This document shows, piece after piece, positions 51,562 through 60,799 of a DNA stretch of 64,000 bases. Numbering within the stretch: position 1 is the first letter of the stretch; the number at the start of each line of letters is the position of its first letter. The notes under the pieces are model-generated. The model was not told the origin of the DNA. It did not search any database and saw nothing but the letters and a program-made list of their open reading frames with translations. The stretch comes from Pirellulaceae bacterium (GTDB lineage Bacteria; Planctomycetota; Planctomycetia; Pirellulales; Pirellulaceae). The DNA lies in NCBI GenBank assembly GCA_020852965.1, contig JADYZV010000099.1, positions 62,001-126,000 of the forward strand, read 5' to 3'. Both the position numbers and the translations under genes were made by a program.

Positions 51562-51691
51562 CCCCTGGCCACCTTGTGTGGCCGGAGCGTTCGTTTCGCA
51601 GAGTCGTCCCCTGGCCACCTTGTGTGGCCGGAGCGTTCGTTTCGCAGAGTCGCCCCCTGGCCACCTTGTGTGGCCGGAGCGTTAGTTTGGG
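51562..51691. repeat. Tandem repeat of a 46-bp unit (three copies)
   Basis: Copies start at 51562, 51608 and 51654, each beginning CCCCTGGCCACCTTGTGTGG and containing CCGGAGCGTTCGTTTCGCAG. The third is cut short. It lies between the WYL-like and peptide deformylase genes, which converge here. Confidence 0.9.
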
Positions 51692-51765
51692 TGCTAGCTG
51701 GGCCACCCCTCTACCTACAAGTCTGGCGCTCCCGCCACACAACGTGGCTGGGGATCAAAACATGC

Positions 51766-52386
51766 TCAACAATACCGCTTTTCCCAATCCGCCAATCGCT
51801 CGATCAGCACTGTATCAGGCGGAATCTCTCCCAGCCGCTGTCGCGATTGAAACTCGATTTCGAGCGCTTCAATGTTGGCCGCTTCCTCCATCACGGCACC
51901 TTCCTTGAGTCGGTCGAGGAACAGCATGCCATCGAGGTGATCGGTCTCGTGCTGTACCACGCGGGCATCAAACCCGCTCAAGTCCATATTGATCTCGCCA
52001 CCCGTCAAATTGAATGCATTCAAGTGGATCGTTTTGGCTCGTACCACGTTTCCATGGATGTTGGGAAGACTCAAGCACCCCTCTTCCGCTTCTTCATTGC
52101 TGCGTGGGCGCGAAATCACAGGATTGATGACTACGAACTCTTCGCCCTCATCTTTTTCACCGCTGGCATTCATGACAAACATGCGGATCGGCAAGTTGAC
52201 TTGGGTAGCTGCCAGCCCGACACCACGATGCTCGTACATCAGTTCTAACATGCGAGCGGCAATCTGTTTCAAGCCAGCATCAACGCGGCGAATCGGCTTG
52301 GCAACGTATCGCAAGCCAGGATGAGGGAAAGTGATAATACTAAGTGAATTCGGGTCGAATTCGCTGGTTGAATTGTCTGGCGGCAT
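51766..52386 (-). CDS. def: Peptide deformylase
   Basis: The three metalloenzyme motifs are present: GVGLAATQVN, EEGCLSLPN and VQHETDHLDGMLF (the HExxH-type metal site). The 206-residue enzyme removes the formyl group from nascent proteins' N-terminal Met. It lacks a neighbouring fmt gene, as is common for paralogues. The ATG at 52386 gives an N-terminal extension (MPPDNSTSEFD) before the usual first strand. Confidence 0.95.
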   Translation of the reverse strand: MPPDNSTSEFDPNSLSIITFPHPGLRYVAKPIRRVDAGLKQIAARMLELMYEHRGVGLAATQVNLPIRMFVMNASGEKDEGEEFVVINPVISRPRSNEEAEEGCLSLPNIHGNVVRAKTIHLNAFNLTGGEINMDLSGFDARVVQHETDHLDGMLFLDRLKEGAVMEEAANIEALEIEFQSRQRLGEIPPDTVLIERLADWEKRYC

Positions 52387-52597
52387 GGAATCGTCAGTAG
52401 TTTCAGCAATAATAAATGTTACGCGTCGTTTCAGTCCTCGGACTCAACTTCACCTGAATCAATTTAACCGATTGGTTCGATTAGCCGAAGTGTCACCCGC
52501 GTAAATTTCAGAATTGGCCCAACAATACTAGCTCGCAGCACCCGCGAGCCGCCGTAATAGAAACGTTGCATTCCCCTTCACCAGCAAGGCAATTCCC

Positions 52598-52867
52598 ATG
52601 GCCCAAGCCGTCGTAGATCCCGAGCAATTGCGGCAGTTCGCAGCCATGCTCAAGCGTTATACGCAACAGGTTCGCGAATCGACCTCCAGCCTGACTCAGG
52701 CACAAGCCCGTTTGGCCGACAGTTGGCGAGATCAAGAGCACCGCAAGTTCGCGGAGGAATTCGAAGCGCAGATCAAGTTGGTCCACAAGCTGCTTGAGTC
52801 CTCCGAGCAGCACATCCCCTACTTGCTCAAGAAAGCCGAGATCATCGAAGAATACTTGCAGCGTTAA
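52598..52867 (+). CDS. WXG100 family protein (ESAT-6-like)
   Basis: The 89-residue all-helical protein has the central turn SWRDQEHRKFAEEF in place of the canonical WxG turn, two long helices either side, and no signal peptide. WXG100 proteins are substrates or chaperones of type VII secretion in Gram-positive bacteria; planctomycetes carry scattered homologues of unclear function. No EssC-type ATPase is nearby in this window. Confidence 0.78.
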   Translation: MAQAVVDPEQLRQFAAMLKRYTQQVRESTSSLTQAQARLADSWRDQEHRKFAEEFEAQIKLVHKLLESSEQHIPYLLKKAEIIEEYLQR

Positions 52868-52890
52868 CGATCTACATTTGCAAATGCTAA

Positions 52891-53748
52891 TTATTGAGTA
52901 TAGTCATAGAATCCGCGTTTGGACTTGACTCCCAACTCGCCGGCCGCCGTGTGTGCGGCTAATAACTTGAGAAGTTCTTCTATAGGCACTTCCGTCTCCG
53001 ACGCATCGGCCCAGCGTGCGTTGCTCAGGACTTGCTCAATTACATCCAACCCAATTCGGTCCATAATGCCGAATGGACCCAACGGCATGCCCGTCACCGC
53101 AGTCCACGATTTGTCGATATCGGCGGGATCGGCCACATCGAGCGTAGCCAGTTCGAGTGCGGAGCGCAGCACCGACTGGAGCAGCCAGTTAAAAATGTAG
53201 CCCGGATGTTCGCGTCGCAATACCAAAGGCTGCTGACCGATGCGCACGGCAAAACGGCGAAGCCGTTCGATCACCTTGGGATCGGTCTCTGCACAACCGA
53301 CGATATCGACCACCGAATCTTCCAATACGGGCACGTGAAAGTGCAGATGGGCAAAGCGCTCGGGTTGCGACACGTAGCCGCTGAGCATAGAGGGGACGAA
53401 GTAGGAACTGTTGGAGGCGATGATCGTCGGCGCGGGAAATGTTTCGCTCAACTCGCGCAGTACCCTTTTTTTCAGCGACACTTGTTCGGGAACCGATTCG
53501 ATAACGAGGTCGATGGGCACGCCCATCGCGTCGTGTTCACGCATTCCGGGAGAGATTCGCACACGATCGATCCACGACGGATCGGGGGCGAATTCAGGAA
53601 GTTCGCGCATCCACTCGACCGCCGCCGTACAGACCTGCAAGCTGCGATCGGCCAGCCAAACCGAAAGGCCAAATCGCGCCAGCCGAGCGGCCGTTTGCTG
53701 TCCAACCCACCCCGCCCCCAAGATCAATACGTTTTCGATTGCGGTCAT
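52891..53748 (-). CDS. 3-hydroxyacyl-CoA dehydrogenase family protein
   Basis: From the ATG at 53748 (285 residues; 53781 is an alternative), the N-terminal Rossmann domain has VLILGAGWVGQQTAARLARFG, and VIESVPEQVSLKKRVLREL. The catalytic His region is FAHLHFHVPV, and the C-terminal domain contains RREHPGYIFNWLLQSVLRSALEL and a GPFGIMD segment. It oxidises 3-hydroxyacyl-CoA (or a related hydroxy acid) with NAD. The substrate cannot be set from this alone. It stands alone, convergent with the WXG100 gene. Confidence 0.87.
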   Translation of the reverse strand: MTAIENVLILGAGWVGQQTAARLARFGLSVWLADRSLQVCTAAVEWMRELPEFAPDPSWIDRVRISPGMREHDAMGVPIDLVIESVPEQVSLKKRVLRELSETFPAPTIIASNSSYFVPSMLSGYVSQPERFAHLHFHVPVLEDSVVDIVGCAETDPKVIERLRRFAVRIGQQPLVLRREHPGYIFNWLLQSVLRSALELATLDVADPADIDKSWTAVTGMPLGPFGIMDRIGLDVIEQVLSNARWADASETEVPIEELLKLLAAHTAAGELGVKSKRGFYDYTQ

Positions 53749-53946
53749 TGGATAGTTGTTCTGCCTGTTTGCTTTACTCACGAATTGCGTGAGATTTACT
53801 CCAACGCTGCCCGGACCTTATCGTCGCTGTGCAGCCAATGTAGTAGAATTAATGATTCCAGGGGAGATGCCTAGCTGAGCTGGCACTCCCCCAGAGTAAC
53901 CTCTTGTCATTAAACCTCGTGGCACGCACCTGCTCGGTATCGCTTC

Positions 53947-55167
53947 ATGGATTGGTTTCTAACATTAAATAGAGTTTGCCGCTTGTTGGCTTTCGTCAGC
54001 GTAGGTCTAGCATTGCGCGGGTGGCTGACTCCACCGGTGGCAGCCCAAGATTCCGCAGAGTCGACCTCACACCCAACGCGTCTGATTGAATTCCATTCTT
54101 CTGACAATCAGCCTGCGCCAACCGGCCCTGTACGCGGAGAAGTAGTATCTGAATTTGAGGGGGGAGGTCTACTGCTACTTACCGAAGACGGTCAACTTTG
54201 GACGCTCGAAGAAGATGCCATCGTCTCCAGTTGCCCTAGCGATACTCCTTTCACGCCACTGACATCCGATCAGATCTACGAGCAGTTTCAGCAGCAGCTG
54301 CCCGGAGGCTTCAAAGTTTACAAAACGCGGCACTATGTGATGATTTACAACACCAGCGATGTCTACATCAAGTGGGTCGCCGAGTTGTTCGAGCATTTGT
54401 ATCGCGGCTTTTACAACTATTGGAGGTCTAAGGGCTTTAGAATTTCTGAACCACGTTTTCCCCTGGTATCTGTTGTATTTAGCAATCGACCATCGTACTT
54501 GGCATATGCCGAACGCGAAATTGGTAAGTCGGCCGAAGCGATGATCGGCTACTACAACATGAAGACCAACCGCATGGTGACCTATGACATGACCGGCGTC
54601 GATGGAGTCGTCCCTCGAGGTACTCGTGTTGCCAGCCCTGTGGTCATTCAACATATTCTGTCGCAGCCACAAGCCGAGCGGACGGTGGCCACGATTATTC
54701 ACGAAGCCGTACACCAACTGGCCTACAATAGCGGCCTGCAAGTCCGATTGGCGGATAATCCGCTGTGGCTCAGCGAGGGCATCGCGATGTTCTTCGAGAC
54801 TCCCGATGCGAACAACCCCAAAGGCTGGGGTGCTATCGGCAAAGTCAACCCACACAATATGCGGCTCTTCGCACAGTACGTCCCCCAACGTCCCGCCGAT
54901 TCATTACTGACCTTGATCAGCCAGGACCAGCGACTGCGCAGTGCCGAAACCAGTAGTCAAGCCTATCCCGAAAGTTGGGCTTTAACCTATTATTTGATGA
55001 TCATCAAGAACAAACAGTTTGTCGCCTATTTGAAAGAGCTCGCCGACCAAACGCCGCTGGCTGGCGAGTCGTCAGAACGCGAGCGGATCGAGCTGTTTCA
55101 GAAACATTTTGGTGCAGACCTCACCGAACTAGACAAAGAACTAATCAACTTTTATCGCCGCATGTAA
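53947..55167 (+). CDS. DUF1570 domain protein, secreted, HExxH-containing
   Basis: A signal-like N-terminus (MDWFLTLNRVCRLLAFVSVG) is followed by a beta-rich region and the DUF1570 core. That core has ATIIHEAVHQLAYN (zinc-binding HExxH) and PLWLSEGIAMFFETPD, the downstream glutamate of the metalloprotease type. Length 406 residues. DUF1570 proteins are abundant in planctomycetes and probably act as extracytoplasmic peptidases; activity is inferred from the motif. Confidence 0.88.
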   Translation: MDWFLTLNRVCRLLAFVSVGLALRGWLTPPVAAQDSAESTSHPTRLIEFHSSDNQPAPTGPVRGEVVSEFEGGGLLLLTEDGQLWTLEEDAIVSSCPSDTPFTPLTSDQIYEQFQQQLPGGFKVYKTRHYVMIYNTSDVYIKWVAELFEHLYRGFYNYWRSKGFRISEPRFPLVSVVFSNRPSYLAYAEREIGKSAEAMIGYYNMKTNRMVTYDMTGVDGVVPRGTRVASPVVIQHILSQPQAERTVATIIHEAVHQLAYNSGLQVRLADNPLWLSEGIAMFFETPDANNPKGWGAIGKVNPHNMRLFAQYVPQRPADSLLTLISQDQRLRSAETSSQAYPESWALTYYLMIIKNKQFVAYLKELADQTPLAGESSERERIELFQKHFGADLTELDKELINFYRRM

Positions 55168-55216
55168 TTAATTTAAGTTCTCATGAACTTAGCCATTCTT
55201 GATTCACGGTTCCATT

Positions 55217-55288
55217 GTTGTGGACGAGGCAACGAGTCCCGCAAATACCAGATCAAGTTGCCGCAGAACTCGTAGCCTCGTCCCCTAC
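55217..55288. repeat. GTGGACGAGG-family hairpin, copy 4
   Basis: GTTGTGGACGAGGCAACGAG... (55217-) and the inverted AACTCGTAGCCTCGTCCCCTAC (55267-55288) form an imperfect stem, ending 19 bases before the OPT transporter start codon. It would sit in that gene's leader if transcribed. Confidence 0.75.
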
Positions 55289-55307
55289 CTTGTCGGAGTT
55301 AAATTTG

Positions 55308-57245
55308 ATGACACCACCCGCTCGACTCGAATTGACAATCCGCGCAATCGCGCTAGGCTTGCTGCTGTCTGTCGTGATGGGTGCCGCCAACGTCTATGTG
55401 GGTCTCAAAGCGGGCATGACCGTCTCGGCATCCATTCCCGCCGCCGTGATGGCAATGCTGTTTTTCAAATTGTTTTCCAAGAAGTCGAGCATCCTCGAAG
55501 CCAATCAAGTGCAAACCTGCGCGTCAGCAGGCGAATCGCTGGCCGCTGGTATTATTTTCACGATGCCCGCGCTAGTCCTGATCGGCTATTGGAAAGAGTT
55601 TGACTATTGGTCGGTGACAATTATCGCCATGACCGGCGGGCTGCTGGGCATTCTTTTCATGATTCCCATGCGCCGCGTATTTGTAGTCGACAATCCCGAT
55701 CTACCGTATCCCGAGGGAATCGCTTGTGCGGCGGTTCTAAAAGCGGGTGAGAGCGGCCAAGAGAACGCCGGTGCCGGTATGAGTCTGATCCTCGGAGGAC
55801 TGCTGGGTGCCGTGTTCAAATTGGCGGGCGGCCTGTTTGGCTTGATCACCGGCAGTCTGGAAGCGGCCACGGCAATCGGCTCGCGGATCTTCTTCGTCGG
55901 TGCCGATCTCAGCCCGATGCTAGTCGCCGTGGGCTACATCGTGCGCTTGAACGTGGCCCTGTTGATTTTTATCGGCGGTGGGATGTCTTGGCTGATTGGC
56001 ATTCCGCTATTGGGAAGTGCCGAACTGTTCGACAATCCAATCGACGGTGCCTACACGCTGTGGAAGGAACAGGTCCGCTATGTAGGCGTCGGAGCGATGG
56101 TAGTCGGCGGCTTCAGTTCGCTCGTCTCGGTACGACACGGGCTCAAATCGGCCATCGGTGAAATGTGGCATGGGGTCAGCGGCAAACGCAACGCCGTTCA
56201 AGATGACCAACGCGATATTCCCGCCTCGATCATTCTATTGGTCGGTACCGCGTGCGTTGTCATGCTGGCTATCGTCAACTATCGTTTTACGCATGACGTC
56301 GGTGTGACCCTGCTAGCCACCAGCATCATGCTAGTTATGGGATTCTTTTTCACTGCGGTGGCGAGCTACATTGTCGGACTAGTCGGCAATTCGAATAGTC
56401 CTGTATCCGGCATGACCATCACCGCCGTACTGGTCGCAGGCGGGCTGTTGTGGTTGTTCAACTACTCAGGAATGACCGGAATGGTGGCCACCTTGGGTAT
56501 CGCCGCCATCGTGTGTTGCGTAGCCTGTACCAGCGGGGATGTGTGCAACGACCTCAAGACCGGCTCGCTCGTCGGTGCCGCCCCGTTTCGTCAGCAGATC
56601 ATGCAGATTGGCGGCGTGATCGCGGCCGCCTTTGTCATGGCACCCATCTTGACTCTACTGCATCACAACACGCCCGGCGGAATTGGTGGCGAGAATCTTG
56701 CAGCACCACAAGCCAGTTTGTTTCAAAGTTTGGCTGAAGGTTTTTTTGGCCAAGGCAAATTGCCTTGGGGAATGGTCGGTATCGGGGCCGGCTTAGGAAT
56801 AGCCATTCTCGTCGTCGATGCGATTTTGAAAGCTAACCATAGCGCCTTTCGCGCCCACTTGATGCCGATCGCCGTCGGCATGTACTTGCCCTTTGGCTTA
56901 GCCATTCCCATTTTGATCGGAGGCATTCTAGCCTACTGGTACACACGAAAAACTCCCGAATCGCAACATCATGATGTCTTGCATCGCGGCGTGCTCTTCT
57001 CATCGGGTGTGATTGCCGGAGAAGCGTTGACGGCTGTCGGCATCGCCGGCCTGGCTGCATTGGTCGGCTGGCTAACCGAGAAACATAGCGAGTGGCTGAT
57101 TGAAAACTTTGGCACACGAGTTTTCGAAAGTTTGAGCATCCCCACGCAGCTCGGGCTAAGTTCAAATCTGGTCAGCAGTTTGTCAGTTGTCGCTGCCATT
57201 GCCATGGTCGTCAGTTTTGCCTTGCTCACGCGCCCGCGAAAGTAA
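55308..57245 (+). CDS. OPT family oligopeptide or metal-chelate transporter
   Basis: The ATG at 55308 (CGGAG upstream) gives 645 residues with about 14-16 membrane helices. Family blocks include NVYVGLKAGMTVSASIPAAVM and EGIACAAVLKAGE, and NSNSPVSGMTI. OPT proteins import small peptides or metal-chelates by proton symport; substrate range is not predictable. Earlier start sites fall in the repeat and are rejected. Its 3' end overlaps a small minus-strand gene by 63 bases. Confidence 0.9.
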   Translation: MTPPARLELTIRAIALGLLLSVVMGAANVYVGLKAGMTVSASIPAAVMAMLFFKLFSKKSSILEANQVQTCASAGESLAAGIIFTMPALVLIGYWKEFDYWSVTIIAMTGGLLGILFMIPMRRVFVVDNPDLPYPEGIACAAVLKAGESGQENAGAGMSLILGGLLGAVFKLAGGLFGLITGSLEAATAIGSRIFFVGADLSPMLVAVGYIVRLNVALLIFIGGGMSWLIGIPLLGSAELFDNPIDGAYTLWKEQVRYVGVGAMVVGGFSSLVSVRHGLKSAIGEMWHGVSGKRNAVQDDQRDIPASIILLVGTACVVMLAIVNYRFTHDVGVTLLATSIMLVMGFFFTAVASYIVGLVGNSNSPVSGMTITAVLVAGGLLWLFNYSGMTGMVATLGIAAIVCCVACTSGDVCNDLKTGSLVGAAPFRQQIMQIGGVIAAAFVMAPILTLLHHNTPGGIGGENLAAPQASLFQSLAEGFFGQGKLPWGMVGIGAGLGIAILVVDAILKANHSAFRAHLMPIAVGMYLPFGLAIPILIGGILAYWYTRKTPESQHHDVLHRGVLFSSGVIAGEALTAVGIAGLAALVGWLTEKHSEWLIENFGTRVFESLSIPTQLGLSSNLVSSLSVVAAIAMVVSFALLTRPRK

Positions 57246-57665
57246 TTGTTTTTGAACAGCAGTGAGCACGTCGCGCAAGACAAAGATCTGCCGAGCCGCC
57301 GTTCTGCTTGGGTTCAATGCTGCATATCGCATCCCCACGCGGTAGCACTCTGCCAATACCGCCATCAACTCGATCGAGCTGAATTGCTTCACTTGAAATG
57401 AAGTCGCTGCGTCTGCACAGAATTGTTCAGCGTAACGCTCGGCTGCGAGTCGATCGGTAAATAGTGCCAACGCCCCCCGCTCGTCACTCAACTCGGAACT
57501 CGCCGCAGTCCCCGATTGGCTGGCCTGCGATGATCCGCTGGCCATACGCCAAACGGCCAGATGAGTACTGTCGCCAGCCTGGGCAGTTCGGGTGATAATT
57601 ACCCAGGGACTGAGCTCGGTAGTCTGGTTCAAAGTGGCTGGTTCCGTGGAAGTCATGCGGGGCAT
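57183..57665 (-). CDS. Hypothetical protein overlapping the OPT transporter 3' end
   Basis: 160 residues (or 157 from 57656). The N-terminal half is Ser/Ala/Thr-rich. The central part, [52 protein letters not shown], has regular alternation of hydrophobic residues and looks like real coding sequence. No family is recognised. The 63-base tail-to-tail overlap with the transporter gene is at the least conserved ends of both. Confidence 0.5.
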   Translation of the reverse strand: MPRMTSTEPATLNQTTELSPWVIITRTAQAGDSTHLAVWRMASGSSQASQSGTAASSELSDERGALALFTDRLAAERYAEQFCADAATSFQVKQFSSIELMAVLAECYRVGMRYAALNPSRTAARQIFVLRDVLTAVQKQLLSRAREQGKTDDHGNGSDN

Positions 57666-57767
57666 TTCTCATTGGCACTTAGGGGGAACGCACTTGGCAG
57701 GCTGCGTAAACTGACGTATCTTGGCGACCCAAGCGTCATGCGAATTGTAATTTTCGGTATTGGAGAG

Positions 57768-57822
57768 TGGCTTAGGCTTCCAGCCTGTGAGTACTCGCAC
57801 GACAGGCTGGAAGCCTATGCCA
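57768..57822. repeat. Inverted repeat, 21-bp arms
   Basis: TGGCTTAGGCTTCCAGCCTG (57768-57788) and the complement 57802-57822 pair with one mismatch around a 13-base loop. It lies 65 bases before the oxidoreductase start, so could fold in its leader RNA. Confidence 0.85.
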
Positions 57823-57887
57823 CCAATCCCCGCCCGACGCTACCTGAATCGACTTCCGAATTCTCCCAACTTCCGCAAGCTGACGTT

Positions 57888-59315
57888 ATGCCACGCGATT
57901 TCCTCAAAGGCTGTCAAGATTATTACGACGTAGTGGTGATCGGCAGTGGACTAGCTGGGATGACCACAGCCAATATTCTAGGTCGCGCCGGGCATCGTGT
58001 GTTGCTGCTCGAACAGCATTATAAGCTAGGAGGGCTGGCGACATGGTTCCGACGCCCAGGAAGTCACATTTTCGACATTTCCCTGCATGGTTTCCCAGCC
58101 GGTATGCTCAAGAGCTGCCGTCGCTATTGGAACGAGGAGATTGCAAGCAATATCGTCCAGTTGAAGAATATTCGCTTCGACAATCCCATGTTCTCCTTAA
58201 CGACAACCTTCAATCGCGAAGATTTTACTCGACTGCTTTCCGCAGATTTTGGAGTGCCCGCAGCGAATGTAACTGCATTTTTCGATGCCGCGCGTGGGAT
58301 GAACTTTTACGACGATCAAGCGATGACCACGCGCGAACTGTTCGAAAAATTCTTTCCCGGGCGCGAAGACGTAGTGCGACTGTTGATGGAGCCCATCACC
58401 TATGCCAACGGTTCTACACTCGAAGACCCAGCCCTTACTTACGGCATTGTCTTTTCCAACTTCATGGCCAAAGGGGTCTATATCTATGAAGGTGGCACCG
58501 ACGACTTGGTCGCCAAGATGGAGGCCGAACTGAAACGCAATGGAGTCGATTGCCGCATTCGCTGCGATGTGTCCCAAATCGAAGTTTCTCCCCAAGGGGT
58601 CGCAGCGGTCGTGGTCAACGGTCGCCGTATCGCTTGCGGAAGCGTAATCAGCAATTCGAACCTCAATGCAACGATCTTCAACTTGATCGGCGAAGACAAA
58701 TTTGAACGCGGTTTTGTCGAGCAGGCGCGGCAGGTACGCTTGAACAACAGCAGCACGCAGGTCTATATGGCGATCAAGGAAGGTATCGAGATTGACGAAT
58801 CGACGGGTGACCTGCTGTTCAGTTCGACGGCTCCACTGTTTCGCACCGAGGCGTTGCTAAGTCGCGACATTACCAGCCGCACGTTTAGCTTTTACTATCC
58901 GCGCACGCGACCAACACACAAGCGACGGCATGCCATCGTCAGCAGCACCAACGCACGCTATGAGGATTGGGCCGATCTGGACGAACACGAATACGAGGCC
59001 AGCAAGCAAGACTTGATCGAGACCACCCTCGATGCCTTGGACAAGTACGTTCCGAACATTCGTGAAAAAGTCGACCACGTCGAAGCGGCTACTCCGCGAA
59101 CGTTTCAACACTACACCAAGCACCTGTCGGGGGCTAGCTTTGGTACCAAATTCGAAGGGCTCGCCGTCAGCCGCGCGCTCCCGGAACAGATTCCCGGTTT
59201 GTACCATGCCGGGAGCGTCGGAATTATCATGTCTGGCTGGCTGGGAGCGATCAACTATGGTGTGATCGTAGCCAACGATGTCGATCAGCATTTGATGAGA
59301 GTTTCCCGGCTATGA
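57888..59315 (+). CDS. CrtI/phytoene-desaturase-like FAD-dependent oxidoreductase
   Basis: The 475-residue enzyme, started at the ATG at 57888, has the FAD dinucleotide fold [19 protein letters not shown] and [15 protein letters not shown], the typical phytoene desaturase opening. The C-terminal FAD block includes [22 protein letters not shown]. The family desaturates or isomerises carotenoid or other polyene lipids. The next two genes, with a 4-base and a 22-base spacing, encode FabZ-like and FabI-like enzymes, pointing to fatty acid/polyene modification rather than carotenoids. Frames starting further upstream run through the hairpin and are not supported. Confidence 0.85.
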   Translation: MPRDFLKGCQDYYDVVVIGSGLAGMTTANILGRAGHRVLLLEQHYKLGGLATWFRRPGSHIFDISLHGFPAGMLKSCRRYWNEEIASNIVQLKNIRFDNPMFSLTTTFNREDFTRLLSADFGVPAANVTAFFDAARGMNFYDDQAMTTRELFEKFFPGREDVVRLLMEPITYANGSTLEDPALTYGIVFSNFMAKGVYIYEGGTDDLVAKMEAELKRNGVDCRIRCDVSQIEVSPQGVAAVVVNGRRIACGSVISNSNLNATIFNLIGEDKFERGFVEQARQVRLNNSSTQVYMAIKEGIEIDESTGDLLFSSTAPLFRTEALLSRDITSRTFSFYYPRTRPTHKRRHAIVSSTNARYEDWADLDEHEYEASKQDLIETTLDALDKYVPNIREKVDHVEAATPRTFQHYTKHLSGASFGTKFEGLAVSRALPEQIPGLYHAGSVGIIMSGWLGAINYGVIVANDVDQHLMRVSRL

Positions 59316-59776
59316 GCACCGACAAATCGATTTCGCCTGCGGACGCCAACCTGATTCGCGCGGCCGTAGAAACGGCCATTCCGCACCGCGCCCCAATGCT
59401 TTTGGTCGACGAGATCATCGAGCAATCGGCAACTGAGATCCATTGTCGCAAGACATTTGTTGGGGACGAGTTTTTCACACAAGGACACTTCCCCAACTAT
59501 CCGCTGGTGCCAGGTGTGATTCTCTGCGAATGCGCATTGCAGAGTGGAGCTATTTTATTGGCCCAACATGCACCAGCAGCCGACGTGGTGCCAGTGGCGA
59601 CTCGCTTGGATGGCGTCAAATTCAAAAAGATGGTTCGTCCCGGAGACACTATCGATGTGTACGCGACCTTGAACGAGGTCGTGTCGACCGCCTATTTTCT
59701 AACTGCCAAGATCATGGTCGCAGGCAAATTAGCCGCGCGATTGGACTTCGCCTGTACCCTGGCAACCCCTGAGTAG
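59312..59776 (+). CDS. FabZ-like 3-hydroxyacyl-ACP dehydratase
   Basis: The 154-residue hotdog-fold protein has the catalytic His in [13 protein letters not shown] and the block [19 protein letters not shown] with the active-site Glu, both complete. The enzyme dehydrates 3-hydroxyacyl-ACP to trans-2-enoyl-ACP. The ATG overlaps the oxidoreductase stop by 4 bases (ATGA), showing that the two are co-translated. Confidence 0.9.
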   Translation: MSTDKSISPADANLIRAAVETAIPHRAPMLLVDEIIEQSATEIHCRKTFVGDEFFTQGHFPNYPLVPGVILCECALQSGAILLAQHAPAADVVPVATRLDGVKFKKMVRPGDTIDVYATLNEVVSTAYFLTAKIMVAGKLAARLDFACTLATPE

Positions 59777-59797
59777 CTGTGGAAGGAACTCGGCAAG

Positions 59798-60610
59798 ATG
59801 GATTTCTTACAATTGACCGGACGACGCATCGCCGTCTTCGGTGTCGCCAACAAGAAGAGCGTCGCCTATCGCATTGGCAAAACGCTCGAAGATGCCGGTG
59901 CGCTGGTGGTCTACGTAGTCCGCAGCCCGCAGCGGCGCGAGCAGCTCGCTAAGCTCCTCGGTGAGGCACCCGTGTATGTCTGCGATGTCGAGCACCAGGA
60001 TCAGATCGATGCCCTGGCCGCTCAATTCCAACAGGACTTCGACGGTCTGTATGGCTTCGTTCACTCGATTGCTTTTGCCGATTACAGCGATGGTATCCAC
60101 CCATTTCACGACACGGGGCGGCGGCAGTTTTTGCAAGCCGTCGATATCAGTTGCTTTTCATTCATGGCCCTGGCCGGCGCGCTAAAAAATCAACTCGACC
60201 CAGCCGGTGCGGTGGTCACCATCAGCATATCCACCACGCGAATGGCCAGCGAAAGCTATGGCTTTATGGCTCCCGTCAAGGCAGCACTCGATTCGTCGCT
60301 CGCGTTTTTGACCAAGTCGTTCAGTCGCTTTAGCGAAGTTCGTTTCAACGCGGTCGCCGCCGGGCTACTCAAGACCAGCGCCTCGGCAGGCATCCCCGGC
60401 TATGTCGACGCCTACTTGTTTGCCGAGCGAGTCATCCCGCGCAAACGGGCGCTGAGCACCGATGAAGTAGCCCACACCGCCGCCTTCCTCCTCAGCCCTC
60501 GCTCGAGCGGCATTACCGCGCAGTCGATTGTGGTCGACGCAGGCATGAGCATCAACTACTTCGACCAAGAACTCGTGTCCGATGCCATGCGAGTGGATGT
60601 GCAGAAGTGA
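59798..60610 (+). CDS. fabI: Enoyl-ACP reductase (FabI)
   Basis: The 270-residue protein has the FabI NADH-binding segment [26 protein letters not shown], and the catalytic Tyr-x6-Lys pair in [14 protein letters not shown]. It reduces trans-2-enoyl-ACP, the last step of fatty acid elongation, and would follow the FabZ-like dehydratase in the same operon. GGAAGGAAC precedes the start. The usual FabI target of triclosan-type inhibitors is of this class. Confidence 0.93.
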   Translation: MDFLQLTGRRIAVFGVANKKSVAYRIGKTLEDAGALVVYVVRSPQRREQLAKLLGEAPVYVCDVEHQDQIDALAAQFQQDFDGLYGFVHSIAFADYSDGIHPFHDTGRRQFLQAVDISCFSFMALAGALKNQLDPAGAVVTISISTTRMASESYGFMAPVKAALDSSLAFLTKSFSRFSEVRFNAVAAGLLKTSASAGIPGYVDAYLFAERVIPRKRALSTDEVAHTAAFLLSPRSSGITAQSIVVDAGMSINYFDQELVSDAMRVDVQK

Positions 60611-60799
60611 GCATTCCGATGAACTCGCCTTTCTATCCGTGCTCCGGCCTTGCCATCCGTACCAGCGAACGGCGAATGACAAGTCTAGCACGGATGACAG
60701 GGTTCTACCGAACAGATTGAGCTCCTACACCGCTCTTTAAAACCATCGCAACGATTCCTGTGGATGGCTACTACCCCCGATTCCTGTTGGCTTACCACC

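Noticed and set aside
51424-52248. Plus-strand open frame running through the 46-bp repeats and opposite peptide deformylase.
   Set aside because: The repetitive part is intergenic repeat and the rest mirrors def.
53032-53874. Plus-strand open frame of 280 codons opposite the hydroxyacyl-CoA dehydrogenase.
   Set aside because: No motif; the minus strand has the Rossmann fold and catalytic block.
57561-57887. 109 extra codons upstream of the CrtI-like enzyme.
   Set aside because: They cross a hairpin repeat and the FAD fold starts just after the ATG at 57888.
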